Positions 27,664-39,207 of a stretch of 64,000 nucleotides of DNA are shown piece after piece. The stretch's first letter is position 1, and every line of letters starts with the position of its first letter. A program made the position numbers and the translations under genes. The stretch is from Shimia sp. (GTDB taxonomy: Bacteria > Pseudomonadota > Alphaproteobacteria > Rhodobacterales > Rhodobacteraceae). The stretch is taken from contig JAAENN010000145.1 in assembly GCA_024224295.1 (NCBI GenBank), forward strand, positions 1 through 64,000, in the 5' to 3' direction. The notes beneath the pieces were generated by a model. That model was given only the letters and a program-made list of their open reading frames with translations, was not told the DNA's origin and did not search any database.

Positions 27664-29946
27664 TTACCCACATTTGCTATAGCCACAGCTGTTGCAGGTC
27701 ATGCAGCCCTCAACCATCTGCAAACCATATTCGCCACAGCTTGGGCACGGCTTGCCGCGTGGCGCACCACCCACTGCCATCACCTCTGCCTGAGGGTCAG
27801 CCTTCAGCCCCATGCCTTCGCCTTCGATGAAGCCAATGGCAATCATGTGGCGTTCCAACACGCCACCAATCGCTGCCAGGATCGACGGAATGTATTTGCC
27901 TTCCATCCAGGCACCACCGCGCGGGTCAAACACCGCTTTCAGCTCTTCAACCACAAAAGAGACATCGCCACCGCGACGGAACACCGCCGAAATCATCCGG
28001 GTCAGCGCCAGCGTCCAGGCGTAGTGCTCCATGTTTTTGGAGTTGATAAACACCTCAAAAGGACGGCGATGGCCATTGATGATCACATCGTTCACGGTCA
28101 GGTAAATCGCATGCTCGCTGTCTGGCCACTTCAGCTTGTAGGTCGCACCCTCAAGGCTCTGCGGACGCTCCAGTGGTTCAGACATGTAAATCACCTCGCC
28201 GCTGTCGGCCACGTGATCCGCCGGCTGCTCACCAGGCGCCTGCTCACTGCTCTCAGACACGGTCAAAACCGAGCCGGTCACATCATTTGGACGGTAGGTC
28301 GTACAACCTTTACAGCCGGTGTCCCACGCCTGCATGTAAACATCTTTGAAGCTCTCAAAATCGATGTCTTCCGGGCAGTTGATGGTTTTGGAAATCGAGC
28401 TGTCGATCCATTTCTGCGCCGCCGCCTGCATGCGCACATGCGCCGCTGGTGCCAAGGTCTGCGCATTCACAAAATAGCTTGGCAGCTCTTTATCGCCAAA
28501 CTTATCACGCCACATTTGCACAGCGTAATCAACAACTTCTTCTTCCGTGCGCGAGCCGTCTTTCTGCAACACCTTCCGGGTGTAAGCGTAGGCAAACACC
28601 GGCTCGATGCCTGAGCTGACGTTGCCCGCATAGAGGCTGATGGTGCCGGTCGGCGCGATGGACGTCAGCAGCGCGTTGCGAATACCGTGCTCTGCAATCG
28701 CCGCCTTAACATCGTCGTCCAAGTCCTGGACCAGCCCGCCGTTGATGTATTTGTCTTTGTCAAAGAGCGGGAAAGCCCCCTTCTCTTTCGCCAGATCCAC
28801 CGAAGCCAGGTAAGATGCGCGCGCAATCGCTTTCATCCAGGCTTCGGTCTGCAAGGCCGCTTCTTCGGTGCCGTACTCCAGACCCAACATCAGCAGAGCA
28901 TCCGCAAGGCCAGTCACACCAAGACCAATCCGACGTTTGGCTTGTGCTTCTTGCGCCTGCGCCTCCAGCGGGAATTTGGACGCATCCACCACATTGTCCA
29001 TCATCCGCACCGCGGTGGCCACCAGATCGGTCAGCGCCTCTTCATTCAGCTCCGCCGCCTTTTCAAACGGATCAGTTACCAGTCGAGCGAGATTGATCGA
29101 CCCCAGCAAACATGCCCCATACGGCGGCAATGGCTGCTCCCCGCATGGGTTGGTCGCTGCAATCTGCTCAACATAGCTGAGGTTGTTGCGTTGGTTGATG
29201 CGGTCGATGAAAATCACGCCGGGCTCGGCATAATCATAAGTGCCCTGCATGATTTTGTTCCAAAGATCACGCGCATCGACGGTGTGATACACTTTACCGC
29301 CAAATTTCAGTTCCCACGGACCATCTGCTTTCACCGCTTCCATAAAGTCATCGGTCACCAGCACGGACATGTTAAACATGCGCAGCCGGGCCGGATCTGA
29401 TTTTGCGGTGATAAAATCTTCCACATCAGGGTGGTCACAACGCATGGTCGCCATCATAGCGCCCCGACGTGATCCCGCAGACATAATGGTGCGGCACATC
29501 GCATCCCACACATCCATAAACGACAGCGGACCAGAGGCATCCGCCGCCACACCCATCACATCCGCGCCGCGCGGACGAATGGTGGAGAAATCATAGCCAA
29601 TGCCGCCGCCCTGTTGCATGGTCAGCGCCGCTTCTTTCAGCATGTCAAAAATGCCGGACATGCTATCGGGCACTGTGCCCATCACAAAGCAGTTGAACAA
29701 AGTCACATTGCGGGCAGTACCTGCGCCAGCCGTGATCCGGCCAGCGGGCAGGTATTTAAAGTCTTCCAGCGCACCGTAAAATTTCTCTTCCCACTTGGCC
29801 GGGTCTTTTTCCACTTTGGCCAGGTCGCGCGCGATTCGGCGCCAGCTGTCTTCCACCGACAAATCAATCGGCGTCCCGTCCGCCTCTTTGAAACGGTATT
29901 TCATGTCCCAGATTTGTTCTGCGATGGGGGCTGCGAAACGACTCAT
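27664..29946 (-). CDS. nrdJ: Vitamin B12-dependent (class II) ribonucleotide reductase NrdJ
   Basis: A 760-residue adenosylcobalamin-dependent reductase of the NrdJ/NrdZ type. It carries FNCFVMGTVPDSMSGIFDML, QQGGGIGYDFSTIRPRGADV, TNPCGEQPLPPYGACLLGSINL with the active-site Cys, and LLTSIAPTGTISLYAGNVSSGIEP. The C-terminal extension ends in a zinc-ribbon-like CPSCG...CMTCNSCGYSKCG that supplies the redox cysteines. It works in air or without it but needs B12. The class Ib operon at 1687 is switched off by B12, so the two systems should alternate. It is preceded by two NrdR-like boxes. Confidence 0.97.
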   Translation of the reverse strand: MSRFAAPIAEQIWDMKYRFKEADGTPIDLSVEDSWRRIARDLAKVEKDPAKWEEKFYGALEDFKYLPAGRITAGAGTARNVTLFNCFVMGTVPDSMSGIFDMLKEAALTMQQGGGIGYDFSTIRPRGADVMGVAADASGPLSFMDVWDAMCRTIMSAGSRRGAMMATMRCDHPDVEDFITAKSDPARLRMFNMSVLVTDDFMEAVKADGPWELKFGGKVYHTVDARDLWNKIMQGTYDYAEPGVIFIDRINQRNNLSYVEQIAATNPCGEQPLPPYGACLLGSINLARLVTDPFEKAAELNEEALTDLVATAVRMMDNVVDASKFPLEAQAQEAQAKRRIGLGVTGLADALLMLGLEYGTEEAALQTEAWMKAIARASYLASVDLAKEKGAFPLFDKDKYINGGLVQDLDDDVKAAIAEHGIRNALLTSIAPTGTISLYAGNVSSGIEPVFAYAYTRKVLQKDGSRTEEEVVDYAVQMWRDKFGDKELPSYFVNAQTLAPAAHVRMQAAAQKWIDSSISKTINCPEDIDFESFKDVYMQAWDTGCKGCTTYRPNDVTGSVLTVSESSEQAPGEQPADHVADSGEVIYMSEPLERPQSLEGATYKLKWPDSEHAIYLTVNDVIINGHRRPFEVFINSKNMEHYAWTLALTRMISAVFRRGGDVSFVVEELKAVFDPRGGAWMEGKYIPSILAAIGGVLERHMIAIGFIEGEGMGLKADPQAEVMAVGGAPRGKPCPSCGEYGLQMVEGCMTCNSCGYSKCG

Positions 29947-30050
29947 CGTTGGCTTCCTTGCTTGTGCTGCGCGTTTGTTTAGGGTTTCTTAATCTATATC
30001 AAATCAGCGTGATCTGACAACGGCCAAATACGGAAATTTCCGCAAAGGAA

Positions 30051-30098
30051 CCACATTATTTTGGGGTTGAAGGTTAACGCACCCACTATATACTGTGA
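30051..30098 (-). promoter_or_regulatory. Pair of NrdR-box-like sites upstream of nrdJ
   Basis: CCACATTATTTTGGGG (30051-30066) and CCACTATATACTGTGA (30083-30098) both match the NrdR consensus acaCwAtATaTwGtgt at most core positions. The sites start 32 bases apart, as NrdR pairs usually do. They lie 105-152 bases before nrdJ and 29-76 bases before the divergent DUF1489 gene. Confidence 0.6.
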
Positions 30099-30126
30099 CT
30101 CCCGTGCATAATTCTGTGGAAAACCT

Positions 30127-30558
30127 GTGGGCAAAACCGTGCATCTTGTGAAACTTTCGGTCGGTTCAGAAAACCCCGAAACCCTCGCCGCCTGGCAAGA
30201 GGCCAATAAAGCGCGGTTCCCAGACGGCCTGCCGCGCCATGTCACCCGGATGTGGCCTAAACGTGAGGCAGAAATCCTCAATGAAGGCTCAATCTATTGG
30301 GTCATCAAGGGCAGCATCCAGTGCCGTCAGTGTATCCTACGTCTCGACGAGGTGATTGGATCAGACGGCATTCGCCGATGTGCCATTGTTTTGGACCCAG
30401 AAGTAATTCTGACACAAGCCGCGCTCAAACGTCCCTTTCAAGGCTGGCGTTATCTGAAGGTCGAGGACGCCCCGGCAGACCTGCCGGGCACCCGCGCCAA
30501 TGATGATGTTTTACCGGATGATCTGAACCGCGCTTTGGCCGAAATCGGCGTGCTGTGA
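30127..30558 (+). CDS. DUF1489 family protein
   Basis: A 143-residue soluble protein of the DUF1489 family, widespread in alphaproteobacteria and of unknown function. It begins at a GTG (VGKTVHLVKLSVGSE); family features are RMWPKREAEILNEGSIYWVIKG, QCRQCILRLDEVIG and PFQGWRYLKVEDAPADLP. The pair of cysteines in IQCRQC could bind metal. It is divergent from nrdJ and may share its regulatory region by chance. Confidence 0.85.
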   Translation: MGKTVHLVKLSVGSENPETLAAWQEANKARFPDGLPRHVTRMWPKREAEILNEGSIYWVIKGSIQCRQCILRLDEVIGSDGIRRCAIVLDPEVILTQAALKRPFQGWRYLKVEDAPADLPGTRANDDVLPDDLNRALAEIGVL

Positions 30559-30701
30559 CAACAGGCAACGTGCGCCCAGGTAACCGTTGCGCGCACCTTG
30601 GACGCGACAAAACGCACCTCTGCGAAATAGCCGCGATACTGACGCAATACCGACGTGACTTTTGCTGCTACTTGGTTGGTTAACACGGCGACACTCGCGC
30701 C

Positions 30702-31787
30702 TCACCTAGCGCCAATATCCTGCGGCGCGACCGACACCGATTTGATAACGGCATAGCAGATCACACCTTCTGACAGCCCCAGGGCCGTGGCTGACCGCCG
30801 CGTGATCCGCGCCAATATACGCCCCGCTTTGGTGTCCACCGCCACAATCGCCCCGGGCCCGCCTCCGGCCCGCACCGAGTGCACCTTACCCGCCACAATA
30901 TTGAGCGCAGACAATCCCTTAGGCGCCTCTCTTGAGAGGATCACATCATGTGCCGCAACCCGCACCCGCACCTGATCTCCGACGGCATGGGACAATTGCG
31001 GCAGCATCAATGCCACGCCGTTGGCGGACAATTCCGTCAACCCATCTTCATGATGTTTGACCACCTTGGCCTCCAATACCGCGCCCACAGCGCGCGGGCC
31101 CATCGGCGTAAAGCTTGGATCCGACAGCACCTCTGCCGCCGGCCCCACCCGATCCACCCGACCATCTTTGAGCGCAACCACAGTAGTCGCCAGCCGCGCC
31201 ACCTCTGCAATCGAATGGGTAACATACAGAACAGGCAGGGAAAATTCATCCCGAAGCCGCTCGAAATACGGCAGAATTTCAGCCTTGCGTGGCTCATCCA
31301 ACGCCGCCAACGGTTCGTCTGCCAAGATCAATTTTGGCCGCGCCAACAGCGCCCGTCCGATGGCCACGCGTTGCTTCTCTCCTCCGGACAATTCCGCTGG
31401 CCGCCGCTCCAACAGGTTGCCGATACCGAGGATTTCCACCACCTGATCAAGGGTCACCACAGCAGCACGCCCCTTGGCTAAGGCATTGCCATAAATAAGG
31501 TTTTTTCGCACATTCATATGAGGGAACAGCCGCCCCTCCTGAAACACATAGCCCAGACTGCGTTGATGAGGTGGCAGCCAATGTCCCACTGCGCTGTCAC
31601 TAAGGACCTCATCATTGATTACAATCCGGCTCTGCTCAGGTTTACTCAACCCTGCTACCGCATTGATCACGGTGGTTTTTCCAGAGCCAGAACTGCCAAA
31701 TAACACGGTCAAACCTGCGGGCGCTTGAAAGCTCACATCAAGGTCAAACCCCTGAAAGCCCTGGCTGATTTGCACCTCAACACTCAT
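30702..31787 (-). CDS. modC: Molybdenum ABC transporter ATP-binding protein ModC
   Basis: A 361-residue ATPase of the molybdate importer. Walker A FGSSGSGKTT is near residues 31-40, the signature LSGGEKQRVAIGRAL and Walker B LILADEPLAALD follow. The C-terminal third (about 235-361) is a TOBE/mop-like domain (LSALNIVAGKVHSVRAGGGPG, RITRRSATALGLSEG) that senses molybdate in ModC. It overlaps modB by four bases. Confidence 0.95.
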   Translation of the reverse strand: MSVEVQISQGFQGFDLDVSFQAPAGLTVLFGSSGSGKTTVINAVAGLSKPEQSRIVINDEVLSDSAVGHWLPPHQRSLGYVFQEGRLFPHMNVRKNLIYGNALAKGRAAVVTLDQVVEILGIGNLLERRPAELSGGEKQRVAIGRALLARPKLILADEPLAALDEPRKAEILPYFERLRDEFSLPVLYVTHSIAEVARLATTVVALKDGRVDRVGPAAEVLSDPSFTPMGPRAVGAVLEAKVVKHHEDGLTELSANGVALMLPQLSHAVGDQVRVRVAAHDVILSREAPKGLSALNIVAGKVHSVRAGGGPGAIVAVDTKAGRILARITRRSATALGLSEGVICYAVIKSVSVAPQDIGAR

Positions 31788-32479
31788 GCCTGTCCAACCT
31801 TCGCCGCTATTCGCCGCGCGAGCACTTCAGACAGTATTAATGCCCCTGCGGCCACGACGATGCTGACAACAACCAGTCTCATCGCTGCGGTTTCACCGCC
31901 CGGCACCTGCAAAAATGCGTAAATCGCACTCGGCAATGTACGCGTTTGACCAGGTATATTGCTGACAAACGTGATGGTTGCGCCGAATTCGCCCATCGCT
32001 TTGGCAAAGGCGAGCACCATTCCTGCCAAAAGCCCAGGCAACATCAGAGGCAGCGTGACCGTGAAGAAAACGCGCACAGGCGACGCCCCCAAAGTTGCCG
32101 CTGCTTGTTCCAACTTTGGGTTAATCGCTTCAAGTGAAAGACGGATCGAACGCACTAATAGAGGAAAGGCCATCACCGCCGCTGCCAACGCGGCCCCGGT
32201 CCAGCGAAAGGCAAACACCACGCCGATCTCTTTGAGCGCGCCACCAATCACGCCCTGGGTGCCAAATGTCACCAGCAGCAAGTACCCGGTTGCAACTGGT
32301 GGAAGAACAAGCGGCAAATGCACCAAAACATTAACAAATTGCTTTCCGAAAAAATCCCACCGCGCCAACGCATAGGCCACAAAAATTCCAGGTACTACGG
32401 CGCCCATCATTGCCCAGAAAGCCACTTGAAGTGATAGCGCTACAGCGCCCCATTCCTGCGGCCCAAGCCAGTCGCTCAT
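31784..32479 (-). CDS. modB: Molybdate ABC transporter permease ModB
   Basis: A 231-residue permease with five to six transmembrane helices. ModB features are LPLVLPPVATGYLLL and the EAA coupling loop EQAAATLGASPVRVFFTVTLPLMLPGLLAG, then FAKAMGEFGATITFVSNIPGQTRTLPSAIYAFLQVPGG. It overlaps modA and modC by four bases each, so modABC is one transcript. Confidence 0.95.
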   Translation of the reverse strand: MSDWLGPQEWGAVALSLQVAFWAMMGAVVPGIFVAYALARWDFFGKQFVNVLVHLPLVLPPVATGYLLLVTFGTQGVIGGALKEIGVVFAFRWTGAALAAAVMAFPLLVRSIRLSLEAINPKLEQAAATLGASPVRVFFTVTLPLMLPGLLAGMVLAFAKAMGEFGATITFVSNIPGQTRTLPSAIYAFLQVPGGETAAMRLVVVSIVVAAGALILSEVLARRIAAKVGQA

Positions 32480-33264
32480 TGGGCGTCATCCAATATCGAA
32501 AAACCATGTCTGACAAACGCCTTCTTCGCCACTTGGCTATCAAGAAACCCCAAAAATTCAACCACTTCAGGTCGATCCCGCCCATTGACTATCGCCGCCG
32601 GGTAAACAATTTGACTGTGGCTTTCCGGCGGAAATTGCGCAGCAATCCGAACTCGGTTTTCGACCTGGGCATCTGTTGTATAAACGATGCCCGCAGCAAC
32701 CTCCCCCAAAGCGACTAGCGCAAGTGCCACTCGCACATTGTCGGTTTCAACCACACCAGCTTTAACCCGGTCCCATACACCCAGAGACATTAATGCTTCT
32801 TTGCCATAAATGCCGGCGGGAACCGCTTCAACCAGTGCCATAGCGATCCGGTCCGCCTTTAAAATTTGCGACAATTCTGAAAAATCCTCTGACACAGAGG
32901 TAAGTTTGGAGTCCACTGGAACAACCAAGGATAAACCATTGCCGTACAAGCTTTTTACACTTCCGCTTTGAAGATAGCCTCTAGTTGATAGAAATTCGAT
33001 CCAATTGGCATTTGCCAACATTACCACATCGGCAGGTGCGCCATACTCTACTTGCCGCGCCACGACCGATGATCCAGCATAGGATGCGACGACACCATGT
33101 TTCGTTCCAGCTTCAAACTCTGTGATCACCTCCGCCATCACGTTCTGAAGGCTCGCCGCAGCAAAAACTGAAATCTGCTCGGCTCGCGCCGATAACGCTC
33201 CGCATTGCAGATAAGCAGTCGCAAGCGAAGCAATCGTTACAAAAATGCGGAGCGCGGATCTCAT
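32476..33264 (-). CDS. modA: Molybdate ABC transporter substrate-binding protein ModA
   Basis: A 262-residue periplasmic molybdate-binding protein. The signal peptide covers about 28 residues, with a hydrophobic ITIASLATAYLQ-like core and ARA cleavage. The mature protein starts EQISVFAAASLQNVMAEV, with the oxyanion-binding Ser in AAASL and AGSSVVARQVEYGAPADV, and has TDAQVENRVRI near the end. Molybdenum brought in would serve the molybdenum hydroxylase at 48058-50702. No ModE-type operator was recognised upstream. Confidence 0.93.
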   Translation of the reverse strand: MRSALRIFVTIASLATAYLQCGALSARAEQISVFAAASLQNVMAEVITEFEAGTKHGVVASYAGSSVVARQVEYGAPADVVMLANANWIEFLSTRGYLQSGSVKSLYGNGLSLVVPVDSKLTSVSEDFSELSQILKADRIAMALVEAVPAGIYGKEALMSLGVWDRVKAGVVETDNVRVALALVALGEVAAGIVYTTDAQVENRVRIAAQFPPESHSQIVYPAAIVNGRDRPEVVEFLGFLDSQVAKKAFVRHGFSILDDAQ

Positions 33265-33361
33265 AGGTAGAAGCCATCAAGTCATTGGTTTTTTAGGCGT
33301 AGCCAAAGTAGCGCCCCTTTTGCAAGCTGTTTGCACTTCCGGGGTTAGACTGGAAAGTAAC

Positions 33362-34813
33362 TCACCTTTTTCGTGGATCGTCACTTTGGTCTGGCAAAGC
33401 GTCAAGCAGCACCGGCATTCCCGCCGAAACAAAGTAACGTGACAAAAGTTGATACTCAGCCACGTTTGGCAATGACTCCGACATATCGGGAGGGCTTTCA
33501 ACATGTACCACCGCGGCAGCCATCTCTGCCTCCATCTCGGACAATATCTGATCCACAAGCGCATTTTCATACAACACACTTTGCGGGCTTGTTCCGGGGA
33601 CAACTTTCGGCTCAAATTCAAAAGAAACATCTTCGCCCTCGTCCTGAACGACCTGCGGCGCCGCTTGAAGGATCGATAGCGCGGTCTGAGCGTCATATCC
33701 GAGGTTCTTCACCAAAAAAGCAAGGCGACTTGCATCATTTGGCAGTTGGGTTTGCCCGGTCTCAACATAAAGTCGCTGTTCTGTGGGAAAGGCTGCGGCG
33801 TTTACCGGCGCCGCAAGAAACTCGCGTTCAACTTGGCTGGTAAGTGGCACCTCAACTCGCGTCGCTTGTAAACCCGCCACCTGAGATTGAAGCGCCTCCA
33901 GCGCGACCAATAGTCGTGTGATATCTTCAGATTTTTGGACGCGCTCGCCGTCATGGGGGCTATCCGGCCTCATTCCCTCTCGCATCCGCAAGTCCTGGGT
34001 CGTTAACGGACCACTGTCCGCTCCAAGCTGCTGATCTATGATAAGAGCCTTCAAGGCGTCCAATTCCTGCCGCAACACATCGACGTTCATCATACGTTCA
34101 ATCGCCCCGCCGTTGGGCAGCGACAGTGTCTGAGGTAATTCGAATTGACCAGAACCAGTTACCCCTCTCATCCCGGCGTTGTCGGTTGGTACAAGCGCTT
34201 GCGTTGGCGCCGTCAGCGGCGCGGCAGAGGTTGCCGGTGCAATACCATGTGTCAGGCCCGTTCCATAGCCAGGCGCAATAACCTGTGGCTGGGGCATGGG
34301 AGAATTCCACGATGCAGGTTGGGTGACGGATGTCGCAGCGGCTGCGTTTGGAACAGGCCACCCCCGCGGCAGGACAGCGTAATCTTGCCGCGCTGCAATC
34401 CAACGTAAGTAAGCCGTAACCGCGGAAAACCCCTTAAGCGAGGTCCGCGCGACTTCAGAGCCACCACGCCGTGTTACCAAGTCTCCGCCAGCGCCCAGAA
34501 GCAATTCCAACTGGACATCCAGTGGCTGCAAGATACGTTCCGGCACTTGAATTTCAGACACGCCCTCTGACACAAAAAACATATCGCCAGCAAGGGCTTC
34601 TTCGAGCCGGATTTGCAATTGCCGTCGGTCCGTAAGAAACACCTCCAACCCATCCTTGCGGGCGGCACAGGCGTGTGTGCGGGGCCGGCAAATGACCTCA
34701 AACACATCCACATCCAACCTCGGTGTCGGAGCAAACCTTGCATAACCATCAGGGTCAAATCGAAAGTAAACTCCCTCCACGAGCCCTTCTTGAAAGCTAG
34801 GGTCAGGACTCAT
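33362..34813 (-). CDS. Hypothetical protein, 5' end replaced by IS sequence
   Basis: A 483-residue protein of unknown function. The N-terminal domain (about 6-150: EGVYFRFDPDGYARFAPTPRLDVD, ICRPRTHACAARKDGLEVFLTD, RQDYAVLPRGWPVPN) looks folded. A Pro/Ala/Gln-rich linker follows (about 150-230), then a probable coiled coil (MMNVDVLRQELDALKALI, LLVALEALQSQVAGL) and an acidic C-terminus. The first five codons (ATGAGTCCTGACCCT) come from the IS terminal repeat: the ATG at 34813 overlaps the transposase stop. The natural start has been lost with probably only a few residues. Similar Roseobacter proteins exist as far as I recall, without a function. Confidence 0.6.
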   Translation of the reverse strand: MSPDPSFQEGLVEGVYFRFDPDGYARFAPTPRLDVDVFEVICRPRTHACAARKDGLEVFLTDRRQLQIRLEEALAGDMFFVSEGVSEIQVPERILQPLDVQLELLLGAGGDLVTRRGGSEVARTSLKGFSAVTAYLRWIAARQDYAVLPRGWPVPNAAAATSVTQPASWNSPMPQPQVIAPGYGTGLTHGIAPATSAAPLTAPTQALVPTDNAGMRGVTGSGQFELPQTLSLPNGGAIERMMNVDVLRQELDALKALIIDQQLGADSGPLTTQDLRMREGMRPDSPHDGERVQKSEDITRLLVALEALQSQVAGLQATRVEVPLTSQVEREFLAAPVNAAAFPTEQRLYVETGQTQLPNDASRLAFLVKNLGYDAQTALSILQAAPQVVQDEGEDVSFEFEPKVVPGTSPQSVLYENALVDQILSEMEAEMAAAVVHVESPPDMSESLPNVAEYQLLSRYFVSAGMPVLLDALPDQSDDPRKR

Positions 34814-35630
34814 AGCCAGTAAATAACGAGAGCTGCGAGGGCGATGGCGGACAGGAAGACCTTCGGGCATCTGTCGTATCGAGTTGCGACACGCCGCCAA
34901 TCCTTCAACCTGCCGAACATGATTTCGATCTGGTTGCGCCGTTTGTAGCGGCGCTTATCGTACTTTACAGTCTTTTTGCGCCGCTTTCGACCAGGGATGC
35001 AAGCGCGTATCCCTTTGTCTTTCAACGCTTCTCGGAACCAATCGGCGTCATAACCCCGATCTCCAAGCAGCCAGTCCACTTTGGGCAATCTGCTCACCAA
35101 TGCCCGCGCGCCGATGTAGTCGCTGACTTGCCCGGCTGTAACGAACAGGTTGAGAGGGCGTCCCCGGCTGTCGCAGATGGCGTGCAGCTTGGTATTCATA
35201 CCGCCCTTGGTTCGGCCAATCAGGCGTCCTCGCCCCCCTTTTTGACGCCCAAACTGGTCGCGGTTCGGTGAGCCTTGAGGTAGGTGGCGTCAATCATCAC
35301 AGTCCTCTCTTCACCGTGTTCGGCAGCCAGACCTACCATCATCTGCGCGAAGATACCTTTGTCGCTCCAACGCTTCCAACGGTTGTACAGCGTCTTGTGC
35401 GGCCCGTACACCGCAGGTGCATCGCGCCACCGCAACCCATTGCGATTAATAAAGATAATCCCGCTCAAGACACGTCGATCATCGACGCGTGGTTTGCCGT
35501 GGGATTTAGGAAAGAAGGGCTCAAGACGCGCCATCTGCGCGTCCGTCAACCAGAAAAGATCAGACATGTTCACCGCTCGTTTTCAAACCGTGAATCATGC
35601 CATTAGACGGAAATCAATGGGTCCTGACCC
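34800..35630 (-). mobile_element. IS5-family (IS427-like) insertion sequence, 831 bp, complete
   Basis: Both ends are visible. GGGTCAGGACTCATAG at 34800-34815 and the complement of GGGTCAGGACCCATTG at 35615-35630 are 16-base inverted repeats with two mismatches. TA flanks both ends (34798-34799 and 35631-35632), the usual two-base target of the IS427 group. The transposase is in two overlapping frames with a slippery AAAAAGGGGGG. The element separates stumps of two different genes (see findings). Confidence 0.93.
34810..35573 (-). CDS. IS427-like transposase made by programmed -1 frameshift
   Basis: Frame A (35573-35220) encodes 117 residues starting MNMSDLFWLTDAQMARLEPF, with NRNGLRWRDAPAVYGPHKTLYNRWKRW and the catalytic Asp in TVMIDATYLKAHRTA. 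Frame B (to the stop at 34810) encodes the remainder: KGGMNTKLHAICDSRGRP, LLGDRGYDADWF with the second Asp, and RRNQIEIMFGRLKDWRRVATRYDR with the Glu, completing the DDE triad. The frames join by a -1 shift at A5G6 (35231-35241), standard for this group. Product about 254 residues; it appears intact. Confidence 0.9.
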
Positions 35631-36007
35631 TAAGAAGGGCTTCTTTTAGGTTGTCCGGAGCTTTGTTTGGTATTGGAAAAACTAGAGGGGGCGGCTGTAT
35701 TGAATGTGGTTTAAGCGAGTTGGTTATGTCTGAGGCAAACTCGCCGAGCATGTCCATGTATTGATGCAAGTCATGCTCCCTACTGCCCGAAATGGACGCT
35801 AAGTCTGAGCAATCACTGCATTTGAGTAGTGCACAAAAACGCTCCTCTATCCATTCAACATCCCAGCCGTCTAAAGAGTGCGCTGTTTTTGAGGGGCCAG
35901 TCTCCAAGATGTTAAGGGTGTCATGGACCATTTGTAACGTGCCGGTTTGACAAGCAGAGCAGACCCACGCGGGCAGCCTTTCGAAACGTGTTTTAAAGTG
36001 TTTGCGG

Positions 36008-36018
<11 letters not shown>
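35631..36018 (-). pseudogene. DUF4145-like protein, 3' end lost at the IS
   Basis: The first about 129 residues of a protein with an N-terminal Cys pair (WVCSACQTGTL), a second pair (KCSDCSD) and the run PPPLVFPIPNKAPDNLKEALL, which matches the conserved PP-FPIP-KCPE-VKEAL stretch of DUF4145 proteins. That domain normally continues for about 60-90 residues with a helical region. Here the frame enters the IS and stops after RVRTH (TGA at 35614). The start at 36018 overlaps the uvrB 3' end by 11 bases. It is likely non-functional. Confidence 0.65.
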
Positions 36019-38203
<2,185 letters not shown>

Positions 38204-38738
38204 GGTGCCATCCCGTAGTTGAAAGAGTCGCAGTCGCGATTTTGGTCTCTTTTTGTTCTTATGCAAGGGCGAAAGCGCAGTTGTGATTGGGGATTTGGTC
38301 GTGGCGATGCTGCGGTGCGCGAAGAGATGCTTCGCGTGTGCAGAATTTCCTGACTTTATGGTCGAAGTGAAGGCCTGAGAATTGGAGGAAGTTACCCTTG
38401 GGAAAGGGCCGTTGAGCCGATTTCGGTAAGAAGTTGTGGGGTTTCTGGTAATTTTAGAACAAAATTCCATCTAATTTCGAAATTAAATATATGTTGCACT
38501 TGCCAAATGATTGGCTCTCTCGCTATGGTCTTCTCAGCAAGCAGCCCGCGGAGGTCGCCAGTCCAAACTGCACCTACACCCCTCGCTCCCCGCGGCTTGG
38601 TCCGGAACCTGGGCTGCTTGCAAGCTTAAACTCCCAAAAACTTCTGATACACATTGGCTTTGCGTCGGTTTGTCTATGATTGGCCTCTTGCCGGGACGGG
38701 GCGAATCCGAGATAAAGCTGCAAGCTAAGGAGATCCCA
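38204..38738 (+). other. Divergent intergenic region uvrB / NDUFS4-like gene
   Basis: 535 bases between divergent genes. It must contain both promoters. No SOS box that I would defend, no RNA gene and no further frame with recognisable coding were seen. Confidence 0.45.
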
Positions 38739-39050
38739 ATGATTGCGCGTATCTATCAGCCAGCCCGCACGGCGATGTCGTCTGGAGCCGCCAAAACCCA
38801 CCAATGGGTGTTGGAATATGGTCCGTCAGAAGCCAAGGATATTGATCCGCTGATGGGCTGGACCGGATCTGGTGATACGCAAAGCCAGGTGCGGTTGAAG
38901 TTTGACAGCAAAGAAGCAGCTGTGGCCTACGCACGGGAAAATGACATTGTGGCGCAGGTTTTGGAGCCTAATAAGCGCAAGGCCAACATCCGGCAGGGCG
39001 GCTATGGAGAGAATTTTGCCACCAACCGGCGTGGGGTCTGGACCCACTGA
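38739..39050 (+). CDS. NADH dehydrogenase accessory subunit, NDUFS4 (ETC complex I 21 kDa) family
   Basis: A 103-residue protein of the mitochondrial-type complex I subunit NDUFS4 family, found in alphaproteobacteria. The ATG at 38739 follows AAGGAGATCCCA; longer frames are rejected. Family motifs are MIARIYQPARTAMSSGAAKTHQWVLE, PLMGWTGSGDTQSQVRLKFDSKEAAVAYA and PNKRKANIRQGGYGENFATNRRGVWTH. It binds the peripheral arm of NADH:ubiquinone oxidoreductase. Free-standing location away from nuo genes is usual. Confidence 0.92.
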   Translation: MIARIYQPARTAMSSGAAKTHQWVLEYGPSEAKDIDPLMGWTGSGDTQSQVRLKFDSKEAAVAYARENDIVAQVLEPNKRKANIRQGGYGENFATNRRGVWTH

Positions 39051-39171
39051 GGGTGTGTAAATCGGAGTGAAGTTGTCGCGAAATCGGGGCAAAGATTTCG
39101 CGAAAGTTGGTAGCCGCCCCTATATTGCAAGAAAGCTTGGCTTGCCCACGGTATATTGATCTTTTGATGGG

Positions 39172-39196
39172 AGGCGCCTGAGGGCGCCTTTGTTTT
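39172..39196 (+). terminator. Hairpin terminator after NDUFS4-like gene
   Basis: AGGCGCC / GGCGCCT with a TGAG loop (39172-39189) is followed by TTGTTTTTGAG. It can end the NDUFS4-like transcript. A nearly identical hairpin with a GAGG loop stands at 47079-47096 in front of the alpha/beta hydrolase gene, and the sequences after both are also related. Confidence 0.7.
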
Positions 39197-39207
39197 TGAG
39201 GTTCGAA

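Noticed and set aside
38204-38738. Possible tRNA or SOS box upstream of uvrB
   Set aside because: No cloverleaf or T-loop sequence and no LexA-type palindrome was found.
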